Below, piece by piece: positions 34,520 to 45,363 of a stretch of DNA of 64,000 bases. Position 1 is the first letter of the stretch; the number at the start of each line of letters is the position of its first letter. Origin of the DNA: Thereva unica (lineage: Eukaryota > Arthropoda > Insecta > Diptera > Therevidae); NCBI GenBank assembly GCA_949987705.1, contig OX465281.1, positions 4,938,001 through 5,002,000 of the forward strand, written 5' to 3'. A program made the translations under genes and the position numbers. The notes beneath the pieces were generated by a model, which saw only the letters and a list, made by a program, of their open reading frames with translations, was not told where the DNA came from and ran no database searches.

Positions 34520-35470
34520 ATTTGGAAAGACTAGAAGATTCAAGTACGGAACTATCTGTCAGGGAAAATTTCTTCATGTTGGGCAGCATTCTTAGAAATG
34601 CCCCATTAATGTCGGAAGCTTCATCCATTGTGCCTTCCAAGTGTGCTTTCAAATGAAGCCTCTGGTCGATCATCACCCTTCATCCTTACGGACACTGGTA
34701 TTTCAGATTGCTGAACCTAACATGTGCAATTTTGTGTTCAGCACACGACAGATCAGCGTTTTAGGTCACGATTTAATCTCTCAGATAACTTCGTACGTGC
34801 ATAATTCAATTGAAGCGGTGAGTTGCAAAACCGCACAAGTCCACTTTTTAGCAAAATCGAGTTATGAGTGGTTTGGGATACTTTGGGTGACGGGGAATGT
34901 GTTAACATTCGAAAAACTTCAAAATTCGACAAAATGTACAAAACAGCACAAGTCCACCAATAGACTTGTGTTGTTTTCAAATTACTGATCAATGGACTTG
35001 TGTTGTTTTGATTCTCATTTATTCTAAAATGAGATTCAAAAAATGAAAAAACGTCAATAAAAAATCTATTATATATATAGTATATAAATTTGTTAATATT
35101 GTTTTTGAGAATTGATTTTTGACCTAAAAACGAAATTATTAGAAATTTTTTTTAATCTCAAGATCAATGAGATCCAAAACAGCACAAGTCCATGAATTTA
35201 AATTGGTCACAGTAACTGCAATATCGCTTAAAAATTTCGAAACAAGTAACATTTATTTAAACTAGAGCCCAACGAACATATTACAAACAAAACTGGAATT
35301 AATTTATTAAATCCACAGCAATAAAATAAAAAAATCGTTATTCTCTAAAAACAAATGCGATGGACTTGTGTTGTTTTGGAACTCACCGCTTCAATTACTA
35401 CATCGATTCGTATCCTCAACCCATAACAGTAGAGGTCCCAGGACGGATCCCTGTGGAACTCCGTCGGCCT
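34520..35470 (-). pseudogene. R1-like LINE reverse transcriptase, split by a MITE
   Basis: On the minus strand, 35399-35455 reads GVPQGSVLGPLLLWVED, the conserved R1-type G-V-P-Q-G-S-V-L-G-P-L-L-W motif. After the insertion (34809-35395), 34800-34520 reads LSCAEHK, then MIDQRLHLKAHLEGTMDEAS and INGAFLRMLPN, the R1-type thumb. The Y/F-A-D-D box should fall between them and is missing, and stops and frameshifts occur. The two halves are collinear in one element. Confidence 0.75.
34809..35395. mobile_element. MITE with 16-bp inverted ends and six internal copies of a 17-bp motif
   Basis: attgaagcggtgagtt at 34809-34824 is the exact reverse complement of aactcaccgcttcaat at 35380-35395. The motif aaaacagcacaagtcca occurs near 34827, 34940 and 35176, and inverted (tggacttgtgttgtttt) near 34962, 34993 and 35361, so each strand carries three. 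The interior is AT-rich and non-coding. It has inserted into an R1-like reverse transcriptase. The target duplication could not be fixed (possibly AATT). Superfamily unknown. Confidence 0.85.
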
Positions 35471-36369
35471 ATCTTCCGCTTCACAATACAATGACCTATC
35501 TTTTTTTCTTTTTAGGAAAGACTCTTACCAAACAACAATTTGGGGGGAGGGGTATTTACCTGATTACCCATCCAAGCAACAACACTATTTGCCAGCGCTT
35601 TAGCTTCAAATAATGCAGTAGAAACTAAAGCTTAGAAAAATGAATTCAATTTAAAAAAACCAAAGCACTAACAAAACTCTTCTAACCTATTCTATATAAA
35701 CCCTTTTCTTCACTTCCTATATTATTATATCTTAACAAAACCCAAGTATTTTGTCTCTGATGTTCTACAACATGTCACCAACTCACAACTATCAATCAAA
35801 ACAATACCAGCACACAAGCCAACCTGAAATCGTTTTGCCTTCATGCTAAGTTACCTGCATACACACGTATTAATTTACCTGGAATAACTTTCAACCTATC
35901 AGCAGCTCCTGCCTCATCAGGTTAAACATGTTCTACAACATATGTCAACATGATATCATCATTGCTGGACTTTTGCCTGTGATAATAATTTGTGATGTCC
36001 TTATGTAAGTCCTAGTTAATAAAACCACCACCTCATCCCCAAATCCTACTACCATACTACTTAAAAATGGTTGGTCTTGTAAAATTAATTTAATTTAAAA
36101 AATTTATCTAAAAATCCACTGAACTGCAAAGGATTAAATTGCAAAACTAATTTTATTATAAAAATATGATTTCGATGAGGGCGTCAACAACTACATACCT
36201 TTGAGCCTCGAGGCATATGAAATATTTTTCTAAGAGTTTTCGCTCCTTCAATGGGTGATCCTTGTTAATCCAACCGAATCACTTACGCCCTTTTTATTAA
36301 AAATATTAAGGATTAGTAACAAACAGTCTAAAGTATAGGAAAATTAATTGTTTATGTAAAAATGGAAAA
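35471..36369. other. AT-rich non-coding stretch
   Basis: Many short A/T runs; no gene or repeat structure recognised. Confidence 0.35.
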
Positions 36370-37500
36370 GGACCATTATCCTTGGCAGTTTTATTACATT
36401 CCGTTGTCATCGGTAATTCAGTTACAACCAAACCACGCGACTTTTGGCTAATCTTGTATAATCTGCAACTAATCACCACGTTTTATCTCTTCCACAAGCA
36501 AACGTCAAAATTTTCTCATAAAATCCTGCCCCCACCCCGCAGCCCTGAATGGAGATTTTCATATCAGGAAAAGCCCTTAAACTTTTCATATTTATGATTT
36601 TGATAAAAGTTTCCCGAGCGAAATATCTCCGGGAGAGTATAGAGGCGAAAGGATTTCAATGAGATAAAATAACAAAAATCTCAGCGATAAATTTAATGCG
36701 TAGTAGTGGGGGTGAAAGGCGCCAGAGGGGAATGGCGGGGAAATCGGATCAGGATCCTTGGGTAGCACACAACAGACAGGGATCCTGGCCGTGCGACGAC
36801 ACAGATACGATATCCGCTGCATGAATTGCTCTGTGCCAAATTAACATTGCCGAAAGCCCCGTATAAATGTGAGCCATTTTATCAAGGAAGCTGGCATTGT
36901 CTACGCCTATGTATCCGCAGCCCACCGCCGGCCCCAGCCCCCTCCCCGCTCCAGGTCCTACACTAATAATCATAACGAATAGCTCCCACCCCCGGTGCCG
37001 AGTACAATTCTCAGCTCAATAAAGTGTTTCCACAATAGACTGAAATCGAGTTAATGGGGTAATTGGAAGCCCCCAAAACAGCCTTAACGACTCCATAAAG
37101 TTTGAAACGAGAGTTGAACATTTTGAAGACGACATCGCCCCTATTGCTCTACACCCCTGCAGTAATTAATCTCAATCTGACGATGGAGCGAAGTGGAGCC
37201 CAGGTCTGCCGCTCCACAGAGCAGCCCCAGCCGTGCCCCGCCCGCCCGTTCCGCCAGGCAGCACCTACACGTCGCCATCAGCATCGGCGTCACCGGAGCG
37301 AACAAGCGAACACCTTGCGTATCCCATTGTGTATTGGCAAGAAAGAGTCCTGAATGAACAAGGATTGTCACTCTACCGCAGCGGCACCTTCCGGAATTGA
37401 GGAAGATACCAATTAGGGAAGCGTGTGCGGAAACAGGCGCAAAAAAACCACCAGCGCCTGTCGTGCTGAACACGGGAAATTATGTCGAGCCGCTTAATCC
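36370..37500. other. GC-richer island, candidate single-copy DNA
   Basis: Contains CG-rich blocks (37195-37320) and ccccaccc/gggtgg words, with no detectable repeat. Open frames overlap on both strands (37102-37473). No coding call is supported. Confidence 0.3.
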
Positions 37501-39690
37501 TTTGAGGCAACTGATTTGGGGCATACAAGGACAATAAAAAAGGATTAAGCGAGACTGTAATCAGTGAGAATCGAGCAGGGTGAGCTCCTTTTAATTATCA
37601 ATCCACAGATATAAATCTAGGCTGTTCGCCGTATACATGTGTCTGTTACCCGAACCGTACAAGGACCAGATCATGTAAGGCTCCGGCAATACCGTTGATT
37701 ACTCCCCCGGCTGTCGTATCCTTAGACCGGTTTTTAGGTGGGCGGTTCAAGGGGATACACGAGCACTCGGATGTGTGCGGGCCGCCCCGAGGCTCTCGGG
37801 CTGCTCGGTCAGGGGCGTGATGAGCACCAGTATTCGGAGGAAGCTCTTCCGAGTAAAACCACTCAATTTATCTTATTTTATGTCTTATTTGAATCCTGGG
37901 ATGTAGTAGTCCTGTAGCATCGCCCCTCCGCTGCACGTCGTCTGTGTGTAAGCTCTTTGACGACTATCCCTGGTGATCCTTTAACACACTTTGGAGATTC
38001 AGCACAACTATTCCCCAAATGCGGATTGCCTTTGTCTGCTCGAGTTAACTGCTATGAATCTGTTTTACTTTGAGATTATTTCTGGTAGCTGCGGTGGCGA
38101 TGCCCTCCCATCCTTGAGAGCCCTATATACCCAGAACCTCTAGCCCAGCCTGGGATTTAATTTATTTAAGTGCCGTAGCCTTTAGAATCGTGTTACCGAG
38201 GCCCACCCCCATCCGTCCGCCGGCTAAGGGCACACGAGCAACGCCATAAAGTTAAAGGATTTTCGGGGGCTTTATTGGAAAAAAATCATTCGACTCAAAA
38301 GGACATCGAGTGTTTCATTCAATTATGTGATTTCCTTTGTTGGACGCATTTTATTGGTAGCAATTTTCCTCTTTGTACTACGGCAAATGCTGTAGTTTCG
38401 CTTCTCTCTCTCTCCGCTTTTTTGGCAGGGATTTTCTAGGATTTTGACAAAGTTGATGTATAAGCATGTGATTGTAATAAGGCTAAAGAGATTTACTGGG
38501 AATAGAAATTTATAGAAAAAAGTTATTCTATAACGATTACGGTTATTTACCGGATAACCCAGAAGAGATGTGAGGTCTTTGAGAGTTTTATTACATACAC
38601 ATTGGATATATGCTGACGGCCTTTTTTCTTAATTAGGTATCAACGAAATGGATGAAGTATCGCTTCATCATAGCAAAGACTACTAGCAATATCATAGGAA
38701 TTTTGTCTGTACAATTAATTCAACAATTTACTAACAAAATGCCGTCCAACGCGTGCGTAGTGTAACACAAACATTTCTTTATCTATCTTCTAATGAAATC
38801 AAGTTTTGAAAAGCCTAAGAGTATGCAATAGTAAATGTTAACTGGATTTTTTTTAAATCATCCTAAAAATATGCAAAAAAAATAACCGATCAGCAGAAAA
38901 GCAGGCTACGAAGGAAAAGCTAACCAGCCAACAAAGACGCTACGTCTTTCGTTCATAAATTAGGTATTTAAAGATTATATTAACAAAATTGTGAGTTTTC
39001 GAATAAAAAAATGTTTGTTATAGTAGTTTCTAGACTCTCGCTAGAAAATTGGTTTGGACCCAATGGGGACTTACAACAGAGAGGTCCGTGGATAACATCT
39101 GCTCTTTCTTGTCTTACCTGTTTATAACACATGAAAAACGCACCTTTCATCCCTCATTACCTCTTTACACCGACTCCTATTTCTCTTGGCACCAACTGTC
39201 AGCACAATAACCGAAAACCCCATTTTCAATTCTTCGTAGATCAATCTGTAACAATAGACTTGCATGACAGCCAGTGGATGAAAACAGAAAGTTGGCTTTA
39301 GTCGTTTTGCTGTACGATATCGTGTTAAAACTAGACCAGTCGACAGTATAAAGGCGCTTACTTTGGAACTTAATGACATGCCAAAAAGGCAACCAAGACT
39401 AGTTAGTTACTAAATTATTCCACACTGCAACCAAAGGCCAGTGCGGGCCTCTAGTAACTGCTTAGTATACGATATTTTTCCAGTATAGGGTTGGTCTATC
39501 AAAACTTTCCGAGCCGGTTCTTTTGGGTTGATACCGCCGGTGCCTACCAAACTTCTTATTTTTTTTTTAAACGGTATACGTCAGAATAGCCATCACTGAT
39601 AACATTGTTATAGAGACTGCAGAATTGCACTCTGTAATGATGTAATTGCAAAAGACTATCTAGCCTACTCTTCTATAGACTAATTATTTT
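37501..39690. other. Non-coding stretch, mostly unrecognised
   Basis: 38160-38400 resembles the unique islands, including ctctctctctc at 38404-38415. 39120-39400 has open minus frames without domains. No repeat structure recognised. Confidence 0.3.
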
Positions 39691-39699
39691 TTGTTGAAT

Positions 39700-39975
39700 G
39701 AATTTAAGTGTATACTTGGAGTGTATCGCCCGCCTCGCTATAGGGGAAACAAGGAATTTAGTAGAGTGCTGGGGACTCTTCTTCTTCTTTGATCCGTTAG
39801 TTGGCGGTCCGAGCGGGACTCTCCGCCACGGATACGCTGCTGCCGGTGCCGCTGGGTCTCGAACTCTATTCACGATTTGTTTCAATTCTTGCTGGTTTTT
39901 GGCGACGTCTCGAGCCTCGATAACTGATAACTGTTGGTTGTTTAGCTCACTCTCGATATTCTTTAGTTAGGTTTT
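39700..39975 (-). pseudogene. LINE reverse-transcriptase C-terminal fragment, second copy
   Basis: An open minus frame reads IESELNNQQLSVIEARDVAK, NQQELKQIVN, RVRDPAAPAAAYPW and PTNGSKKKKSP, matching 13690-13880 at both DNA and protein level. It abuts the BEL/Pao remnant on its 3' side. The two copies share a block ending ctaacggatcaaagaagaag. Confidence 0.5.
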
Positions 39976-41190
39976 CGGTGCCGATCGCTGGATTCTCCAG
40001 CCTGCGGGACGGTCTCTTGTCTGTCTTGTGTCGAAGGCGATTCTTGCTGGAGACTCAAGCGTCCGTATGGTATAAAGTGGCACTCAACTCCCTCTTTGCT
40101 GTTGGTGTTTGGTGATGACTGTTTCGATAGCTTTTTGAAGGTGCTTCTGCGAAATAGTATCAGCGCGTACAAATCTGATGGCATTGTTGCTGTAGCTATG
40201 AGAACAGCGTCCTCTGCTCGCTACAACGCGTGGGAGAGCCGCTTTGAAAACCTCAAAAGTAAGTTGAGTCACCAGCTCGATTATGTACAGCTCGAGTTCA
40301 CAAGCAAATAAAACCGTTTACACCAATTGAAGGCTTTCGTACTCCTTTATCGTGACGCTGTTATATTGATCGAGCCAGCTTAGTCGAACGCCTTAGGCGA
40401 CGTGACTCGGTGTTCCGAAAGATCGCCCATCAATTGAAATTGCATCATCTCTTTGGCAGAATGTTGTACATACATATTCGACATAATGTTATAGCGTTAA
40501 TTGCAAGCCACCATGGAGCGTTTGTTTGAGCGCATCTTCAATGATGTTTTGACGAACGAAACGAATTATTAGTGGATGTCGTAAGGATAATTACGTTGGG
40601 GCCTTTCGAAACCGACCTCCAACACGCAACAATTTATTTGCATTTAAAACCGGGTGGAGACTAGTAGTTTGCTCCTATGCCACAGAGATTGTTAATTTAC
40701 CAAGGGTTGTATGTCACCGAAGATGCTTGAGTGTTGTACAATTCTAATTCAGAACTCCAGAACTTTGTTGCCTTCAGGTGGTGCCAAATCTGGTTCCAGG
40801 CATGGTGCCCTAATCCACAATTGGCGTTGGAGTGAAGAATATCGTTACAATAGATCCCATGTGGGGGAGACTTACATTGCTTACATTTTGCTGGAGATTA
40901 TTCTTCTAAATCGTGCTGTATTGGTTCGCTGAGTGTTCTTTTGGGCATGGTCGAATGTTTAGCAAGACATGGGGGGGGGGTCCAGTCCACCGTAGAGGAT
41001 GATTATGCAGTCCGATACCTCAACTAGCGCAGTTAGCGGGGGTTTCGGGATGGGTTTCCAAGTGAATCTAGGATTTGTGGAATGAATTTCTGATACACGA
41101 TTTGAGAGAACGGTTTGCCATCGTCATCCTTTTGACCATTCGGCGACAATGGTTGAATTTGTCCATACATTAGTTGGGATGGAGTGAAGT
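39976..41190 (-). pseudogene. BEL/Pao LTR retrotransposon pol remnant (RNase H end plus integrase)
   Basis: Reading the minus strand from 41160 downward: TVLSNRVSEIHSTNPR (about 41125-41075) resembles the conserved V-x-N-R-V-x-E-I of BEL/Pao pol. TLHGGLQLTL (about 40520-40490) matches the zinc-binding H-x-x-L-H-G-G-x-Q-x-T-L start of the integrase. LTFEVFKAALPRVVASRGRC followed by SHSYSNNAIRFVRA (about 40270-40160) is the integrase core. EGVECHFIP (about 40100-40075) is its next conserved block. The core aspartate of Y-S-D-N is Asn here, and stops and shifts break the frame. No LTRs were identified. Confidence 0.75.
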
Positions 41191-41619
41191 TGTAATGCAT
41201 CACGGGACGAGCGAATTAATTTAGTTAAAAGCACACAGCTCGAAACGAGGCACAGGTATGGTTTGGATGGGTCAACCTTCTTTTTGATCTAAAGCAAGCT
41301 AGTAAAATAGGTTGTGGCAGAGTCTATTTTCCGTTTTAGGACAGGTATAAGTGAAAGTTATACCAAGATTTTTACAAAATCGTAAAAGGTTCCCAAAAAA
41401 ATTCCATGCACCCTAAAAAAGCGTACAAATAAATTACTATGACTATAAATCAAATCCCCTTGGTGTACAATCTGACAAACTGAAAAATAATTAATTTTTA
41501 AGGGCTAATTAAAACTTTGTCACAAAACCTATTTTAAAATACAAATTACTACAAAAACACACAATAATTATCAACCGAAACAATTGAAGTATGCTTGTCA
41601 CTACTAAATTCCTTATCAG
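41191..41619. other. AT-rich non-coding stretch
   Basis: Nothing recognised. It may include the worn upstream part of the BEL/Pao element. Confidence 0.3.
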
Positions 41620-41960
41620 ACTTACTGTTGATAGAAAAGACAACCCTTCAACGGGAAATTACCCCCGCTGGTAATGAGTTATTATCAGGCACTTGCAAGT
41701 GGCCCCGACCTGAGCACTAATTGCCCCGAGGATATTCTGAATTCCGCCCCACATCCACCAGTGCAAAACCGAGATTAATGTGCACCAAATGAGTAATTTA
41801 GGACTTATTCCATCTGACGGTGACTTTGACGATTAATTAGCTCTGGTCCCTGTTATCCTGGGGGCCCCGAAATGTCTATTAGATGCAGTGCGTCATTAGT
41901 TTGTATCATGCCGGATTTCACGCCCCTCGAGGATGTGCAATTCATTTAAATCAATTTTTA
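41620..41960. other. Compact non-repeat island, best regulatory candidate
   Basis: Dense mixture of taatgag, ttaattagc, catttaaatc and cgacgatta-like words with GC-rich spacers (ggccccgacctgagcac, tgggggccccgaaatg). There are no open frames, and no similarity to any repeat in the window. The texture recalls arthropod developmental enhancers with homeodomain-type TAAT sites; this is inference only. Confidence 0.35.
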
Positions 41961-42204
41961 ATTAAAAAACAGTTTTTTTTTGAAGGACATGTGTTTTATT
42001 AGATTTCATTAAGGAACACATGGAGGCTACAACATTAATCATTTTTAAAAAAAGTTTACTATGTAGACTTAAAGTTAAAATAGAAAGAGTAACTGCAAGG
42101 GCGTTTCCAGCCAACTAGCTTAGGGGGGTAATTAAAAAAAGAAAAAACTAAAATATTTTTTCAGATAATTTAGCAATTTTGTAGATAATTTCAAGAATGT
42201 TGGG

Positions 42205-42425
42205 ACCTCGGTAGCCTAGGGAATAAGGCGTCTGGTTACCATCCCAGAGGTCCCGGGGTCGGATTCCGGCAACGTCACGGTTCCCCCTGAATTATCCTGT
42301 CTCCCTAGCTCTTCATCGCTCCACCAAAGCGTATGTCATCGGTTGGTTGATGAAATTTAACTCGTTTCAGGAGGCATAACACTGTCAGAGTCGCGATAAT
42401 AAAGGTTGGGAGTAACTGGAATAAA
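42205..42425 (+). mobile_element. tRNA-derived SINE
   Basis: The head gggacctcggtagcctaggg then aataaggcgtctggttacca and ggggtcggattcc has the layout of a tRNA with an A box (tagcctaggg) and a B box (ggggtcggattcc), 30-40 bases apart. The body includes gtttcaggaggcataacact. A relative of the head lies at 45690-45750, and of the body at 53441-53545 inverted. It is not a functional tRNA, as the arms do not pair properly. Confidence 0.7.
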
Positions 42426-42451
42426 AATATATCGCGGCTAGGTTGTGCCAG

Positions 42452-43089
42452 TTTTGACGTGACAACGTCTAATAATGCCTAATCTCCAATGAGAAAACCA
42501 ACCACGAACCAACCACGTACCAGTTGGCTGAATTAGCTTACAAAATGTGTTCACACACATTTCTATCACTGTAGATGTGAATTGTCAGAAATGCCTGTTT
42601 TGTTATTATTATTACTAGATTAGACTTTTCTGTTGACAAATTTTTTGGCGGGATATTGCAAATACAATTAACGTCATTTATGTGAAATGTCAGTTCCAAT
42701 TAATTGACATTTTCACGATTTTATTTGTCATATTTATTTGTAATTACAGTTTAACGTCATTTTTGACTTGATTTTTGAAATTTTTTGTACTAAATTGTTG
42801 CTGGATTTCATCTGGCAACTCAAATGGTTTAACTAACACATACGGAAAGTTAACCCATGTCGTCCAAAACACGAGCGAGACAGATAATTCAATTTACAAT
42901 GCGAGGGAATAGGAAGCAGCACTTTGGTTGGTTGGTTCGTGGTTGGTTTTGCCATTGGAGATTAGGCATAAATCGATGAGTATAGGAAGTCATTAGCGCA
43001 AAATGTCCCGTTCCGTTCCCGTCGCTAAGTAGTGGTGGGGATAATGACTTCCTATACTCATCGATTTATAAGACGTTGTCACGTCAAAA
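42452..43089. mobile_element. Composite inverted-repeat element, two nested inverted pairs
   Basis: ttttgacgtgacaacgtct (42452-42470) pairs with agacgttgtcacgtcaaaa (43071-43089). Just inside, taatgcctaatctccaat and gaaaaccaaccacgaacc (42473-42520) pair with tggttcgtggttggttttg and ccattggagattaggcat (about 42929-42970). A third pair, gagtataggaagtcatta and taatgacttcctatactc (42978-42995 and 43041-43058), brackets a cgttcccgtc spacer. The interior is AT-rich with tgtcagttccaattaattgac repeats. It is a foldback-like element, perhaps one MITE within another. Confidence 0.75.
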
Positions 43090-43200
43090 AATTAATAGTA
43101 GTAATAGTAACAGCGTTTTTTTTAATGTTTCAGGACAGAATAGGTTTAAAAAACGCACCTAATAGTTTCAACGTATGTCGCGTATATTTAGAAAAAGGAA

Positions 43201-43560
43201 CCCGTGCACAAAGTCTAGTAATAACAAGTCTTTCATCTTCATACAAAATTTTCCCCCCGTTAGTTGTGTGCGTGCATATATGAACATCACTGCTGAGCAA
43301 AAATCAACGCATACTTCGTGAACTCTTTCATAAATCAAAACAAATGAGCAGATATGCACCAATACATTAAGTTTATTCCCATATAAACTCATAAAAGTTT
43401 AGCTGTTTAGTTGTATGCAAACGCGTATAAAAATTTTGCATTCTCTTTCTGATAGCCAGACATCGTCATTTGAAGAACTTTTGCATATAGCTGTTCGCCT
43501 TCTACTCATTAACTATATGAAGATGAAAGACTTGTTAATTTCTAGACTTTGCCCGTGCAA
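43201..43560. mobile_element. Foldback element, arms about 42 bp
   Basis: cccgtgcacaaagtctagta and taacaagtctttcatcttca (43201-43241) are the near-perfect reverse complement of 43517-43560 (tgaagatgaaagacttgtta, ctagactttg, gtgcaa). The loop is about 275 bases and non-coding. Confidence 0.7.
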
Positions 43561-43629
43561 AGGAAGAAATTCATCACTTCTCTTTCGGCGCTTGAACTTC
43601 GGTTTGTTTACATAGCGTGCCATATTAGC

Positions 43630-44368
43630 TTAAGGGGTCTACCCTCTTTAGACGGGCAAAGATAAGGCTATTTTCACGAATTTTTTTGACCGGTATACGT
43701 CATAAATATGGACATAAAAAGTGTTAGGCCTAAAAAATACACTATTTGATTACACAAGAGAATTTTTTTATATTTATTTTAATCAGTTTTTATACATAAA
43801 AATGAGGGAGAAGACTGGTCCAAAAAAAAATATGAGTGTGCGCTGTTGATGAAATATCTGGAATGGATGATCTGAAAAAAAAAAAAAAAAATAGTTTTAG
43901 ACTCAGTAAGTAAATGGCTATAGCGCATACCATACGATTTTTGAAATTTTGAGTTTAACTATTTATTTTTGGCAAAGAACGACGGAAAAAACGTGATTTT
44001 TCGTACTTTTTCGAAAAATGGCTGCCGTTTTGTCATTTTTGAAAAAAAAAAAAAAATCGTATGATATGCGCTATAGCCATTTACTTACTGAGTCTAAAAC
44101 TATTTTTTTTTTTTTTTTTTTTTTCAGATCATCCATTCCAGATATTTCATCAACAGCGCACACTCATATTTTTTTTGGACCAGTCTTCTCCCTCATTTTT
44201 ATGTATAAAAACTGATTAAAATAAATATAAAAAAATTCTCTTGTGTAATCAAATAGTGTATTTTTTAGGCCTAACACTTTTTATGTCCATATTTATGACG
44301 TATACCGGTCAAAAAAATTCGTGAAAATAGCTTTATCTTTGCCCGTCTAAAGAGGGTAGACCCCTTAA
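43630..44368. mobile_element. TTAA-bounded near-perfect palindrome (foldback MITE)
   Basis: The element runs ttaaggggtctaccctcttt to aaagagggtagaccccttaa. The arms 43630-43942 and 44055-44368 pair almost base for base, including taggcctaaaaaatacacta and gatggtctg-type AT tracts, with poly-A and poly-T runs of differing length. The loop is about 112 bases. TTAA at both outer ends fits insertion at TTAA, as in piggyBac-like MITEs, but TTAA also belongs to the palindrome, so the assignment is tentative. It has no coding potential; the open frame at 44018-44215 is chance. Confidence 0.85.
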
Positions 44369-44383
44369 GTCACGGGTATCGGT

Positions 44384-45363
44384 CAGTGGCGGTTCCTCTT
44401 TGGAAGCAAAGGAAGCACTGCTTCCCTTAACCAAATAGGCAACTTCATAAAAATTAATTGAAATATATCAAGATTAATCAGAAGAAAAATCTCAATATAT
44501 TTCTCCTTTGGAAACACTAAGGATGCAATGTACAGATTTTTGATTACAAAATGTACAATTCAAATTTATCACACTACTGTATACAAAGAATAAGCCTTGG
44601 CCACGATACGAGCGGCGAATGGTGAGCGGCTGAGTTGCAAATACTAGCCTCTCGCCGCTCTTATCGTGACCGAGGCCTTATACAACATGGGGAAGCTGTA
44701 ATATCTCTAGCTTCTTTGCCACAGAAAATCAACGTGAAAACTCCAACACATGCAATTTTATTGAACCCACACTGATGCATAGGTTTGCGTCGATACAGTA
44801 CCCTCAGAAGCTGAGCTAAACGCAGCTTCTTCGCAACCGAACAGTGGAATATAGCAAGTCGAAGATAAATAAATTTTCCATATTCTCTTTGTTATCTTGG
44901 TTACGTTTTCTGGTAATATTCTGGTTTCGAGTAAGAACTAAATTTACTCTTGCAAATTTGCTTCGAAATTTGTTTTTGACTCTTAAAATATGAATTTTCG
45001 TTTATTGCATATTGAGTGAAGAAAAAAGAGATCGAAGATAAGTGGAGTTTCTCTTTATTTATTGATTATTCTATTGGGGTGGCAATAGGTGTTTATTGAA
45101 AATAAGCTGATAACTTTGTAGCTTCCGTTATATTTTTTATGATTCTCTTTAAAGATGATTTAAAGGGATAGAGAATATTTTTATGAATTGCATTTTTGAG
45201 CTCGGGTTGCCTGAAGTGTTTTTTTGCAGGAAGATTGTAATGATGGTGAGCGAAGGCTGCAAAAGAAAATAGGCGGCGTATGCGAGGTATGCAGGGTTTT
45301 ATTATTACTATCGTTCGCCTTGCGCATTGCTTCCCTTATCCTGAACATTACGAACCGCCACTG
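44384..45363. mobile_element. Inner hAT element with perfect 8-bp target duplication
   Basis: The ends are cagtggcggttc and gaaccgccactg (12 perfect bases), with further matching gaagc/aagggaagca words inside. gtatcggt lies on both sides (44376-44383 and 45364-45371). This 980-bp insertion begins only 15 bases after the TTAA palindrome. No transposase frame is visible. Its ends resemble those of the outer hAT element (cagtggcggttt), so the two may use the same transposase. Confidence 0.92.
44591..44680. mobile_element. 90-bp hairpin MITE inside the inner hAT
   Basis: taagccttggccacgatacg with agcggcga pairs with tcgccgctcttatcgtgacc and gaggcctta at the other end, leaving a loop of about 34 bases. 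It is flanked by a further t/a, so the target may be TA or TTA. The ends recall those of the 22800-23226 candidate (ttaaggc, CpG-rich). Confidence 0.6.

Noticed and set aside
42213..42275. Functional tRNA gene
   Set aside because: A and B boxes are present, but the acceptor and anticodon stems do not pair; a second copy and a shared body mark it as a SINE.
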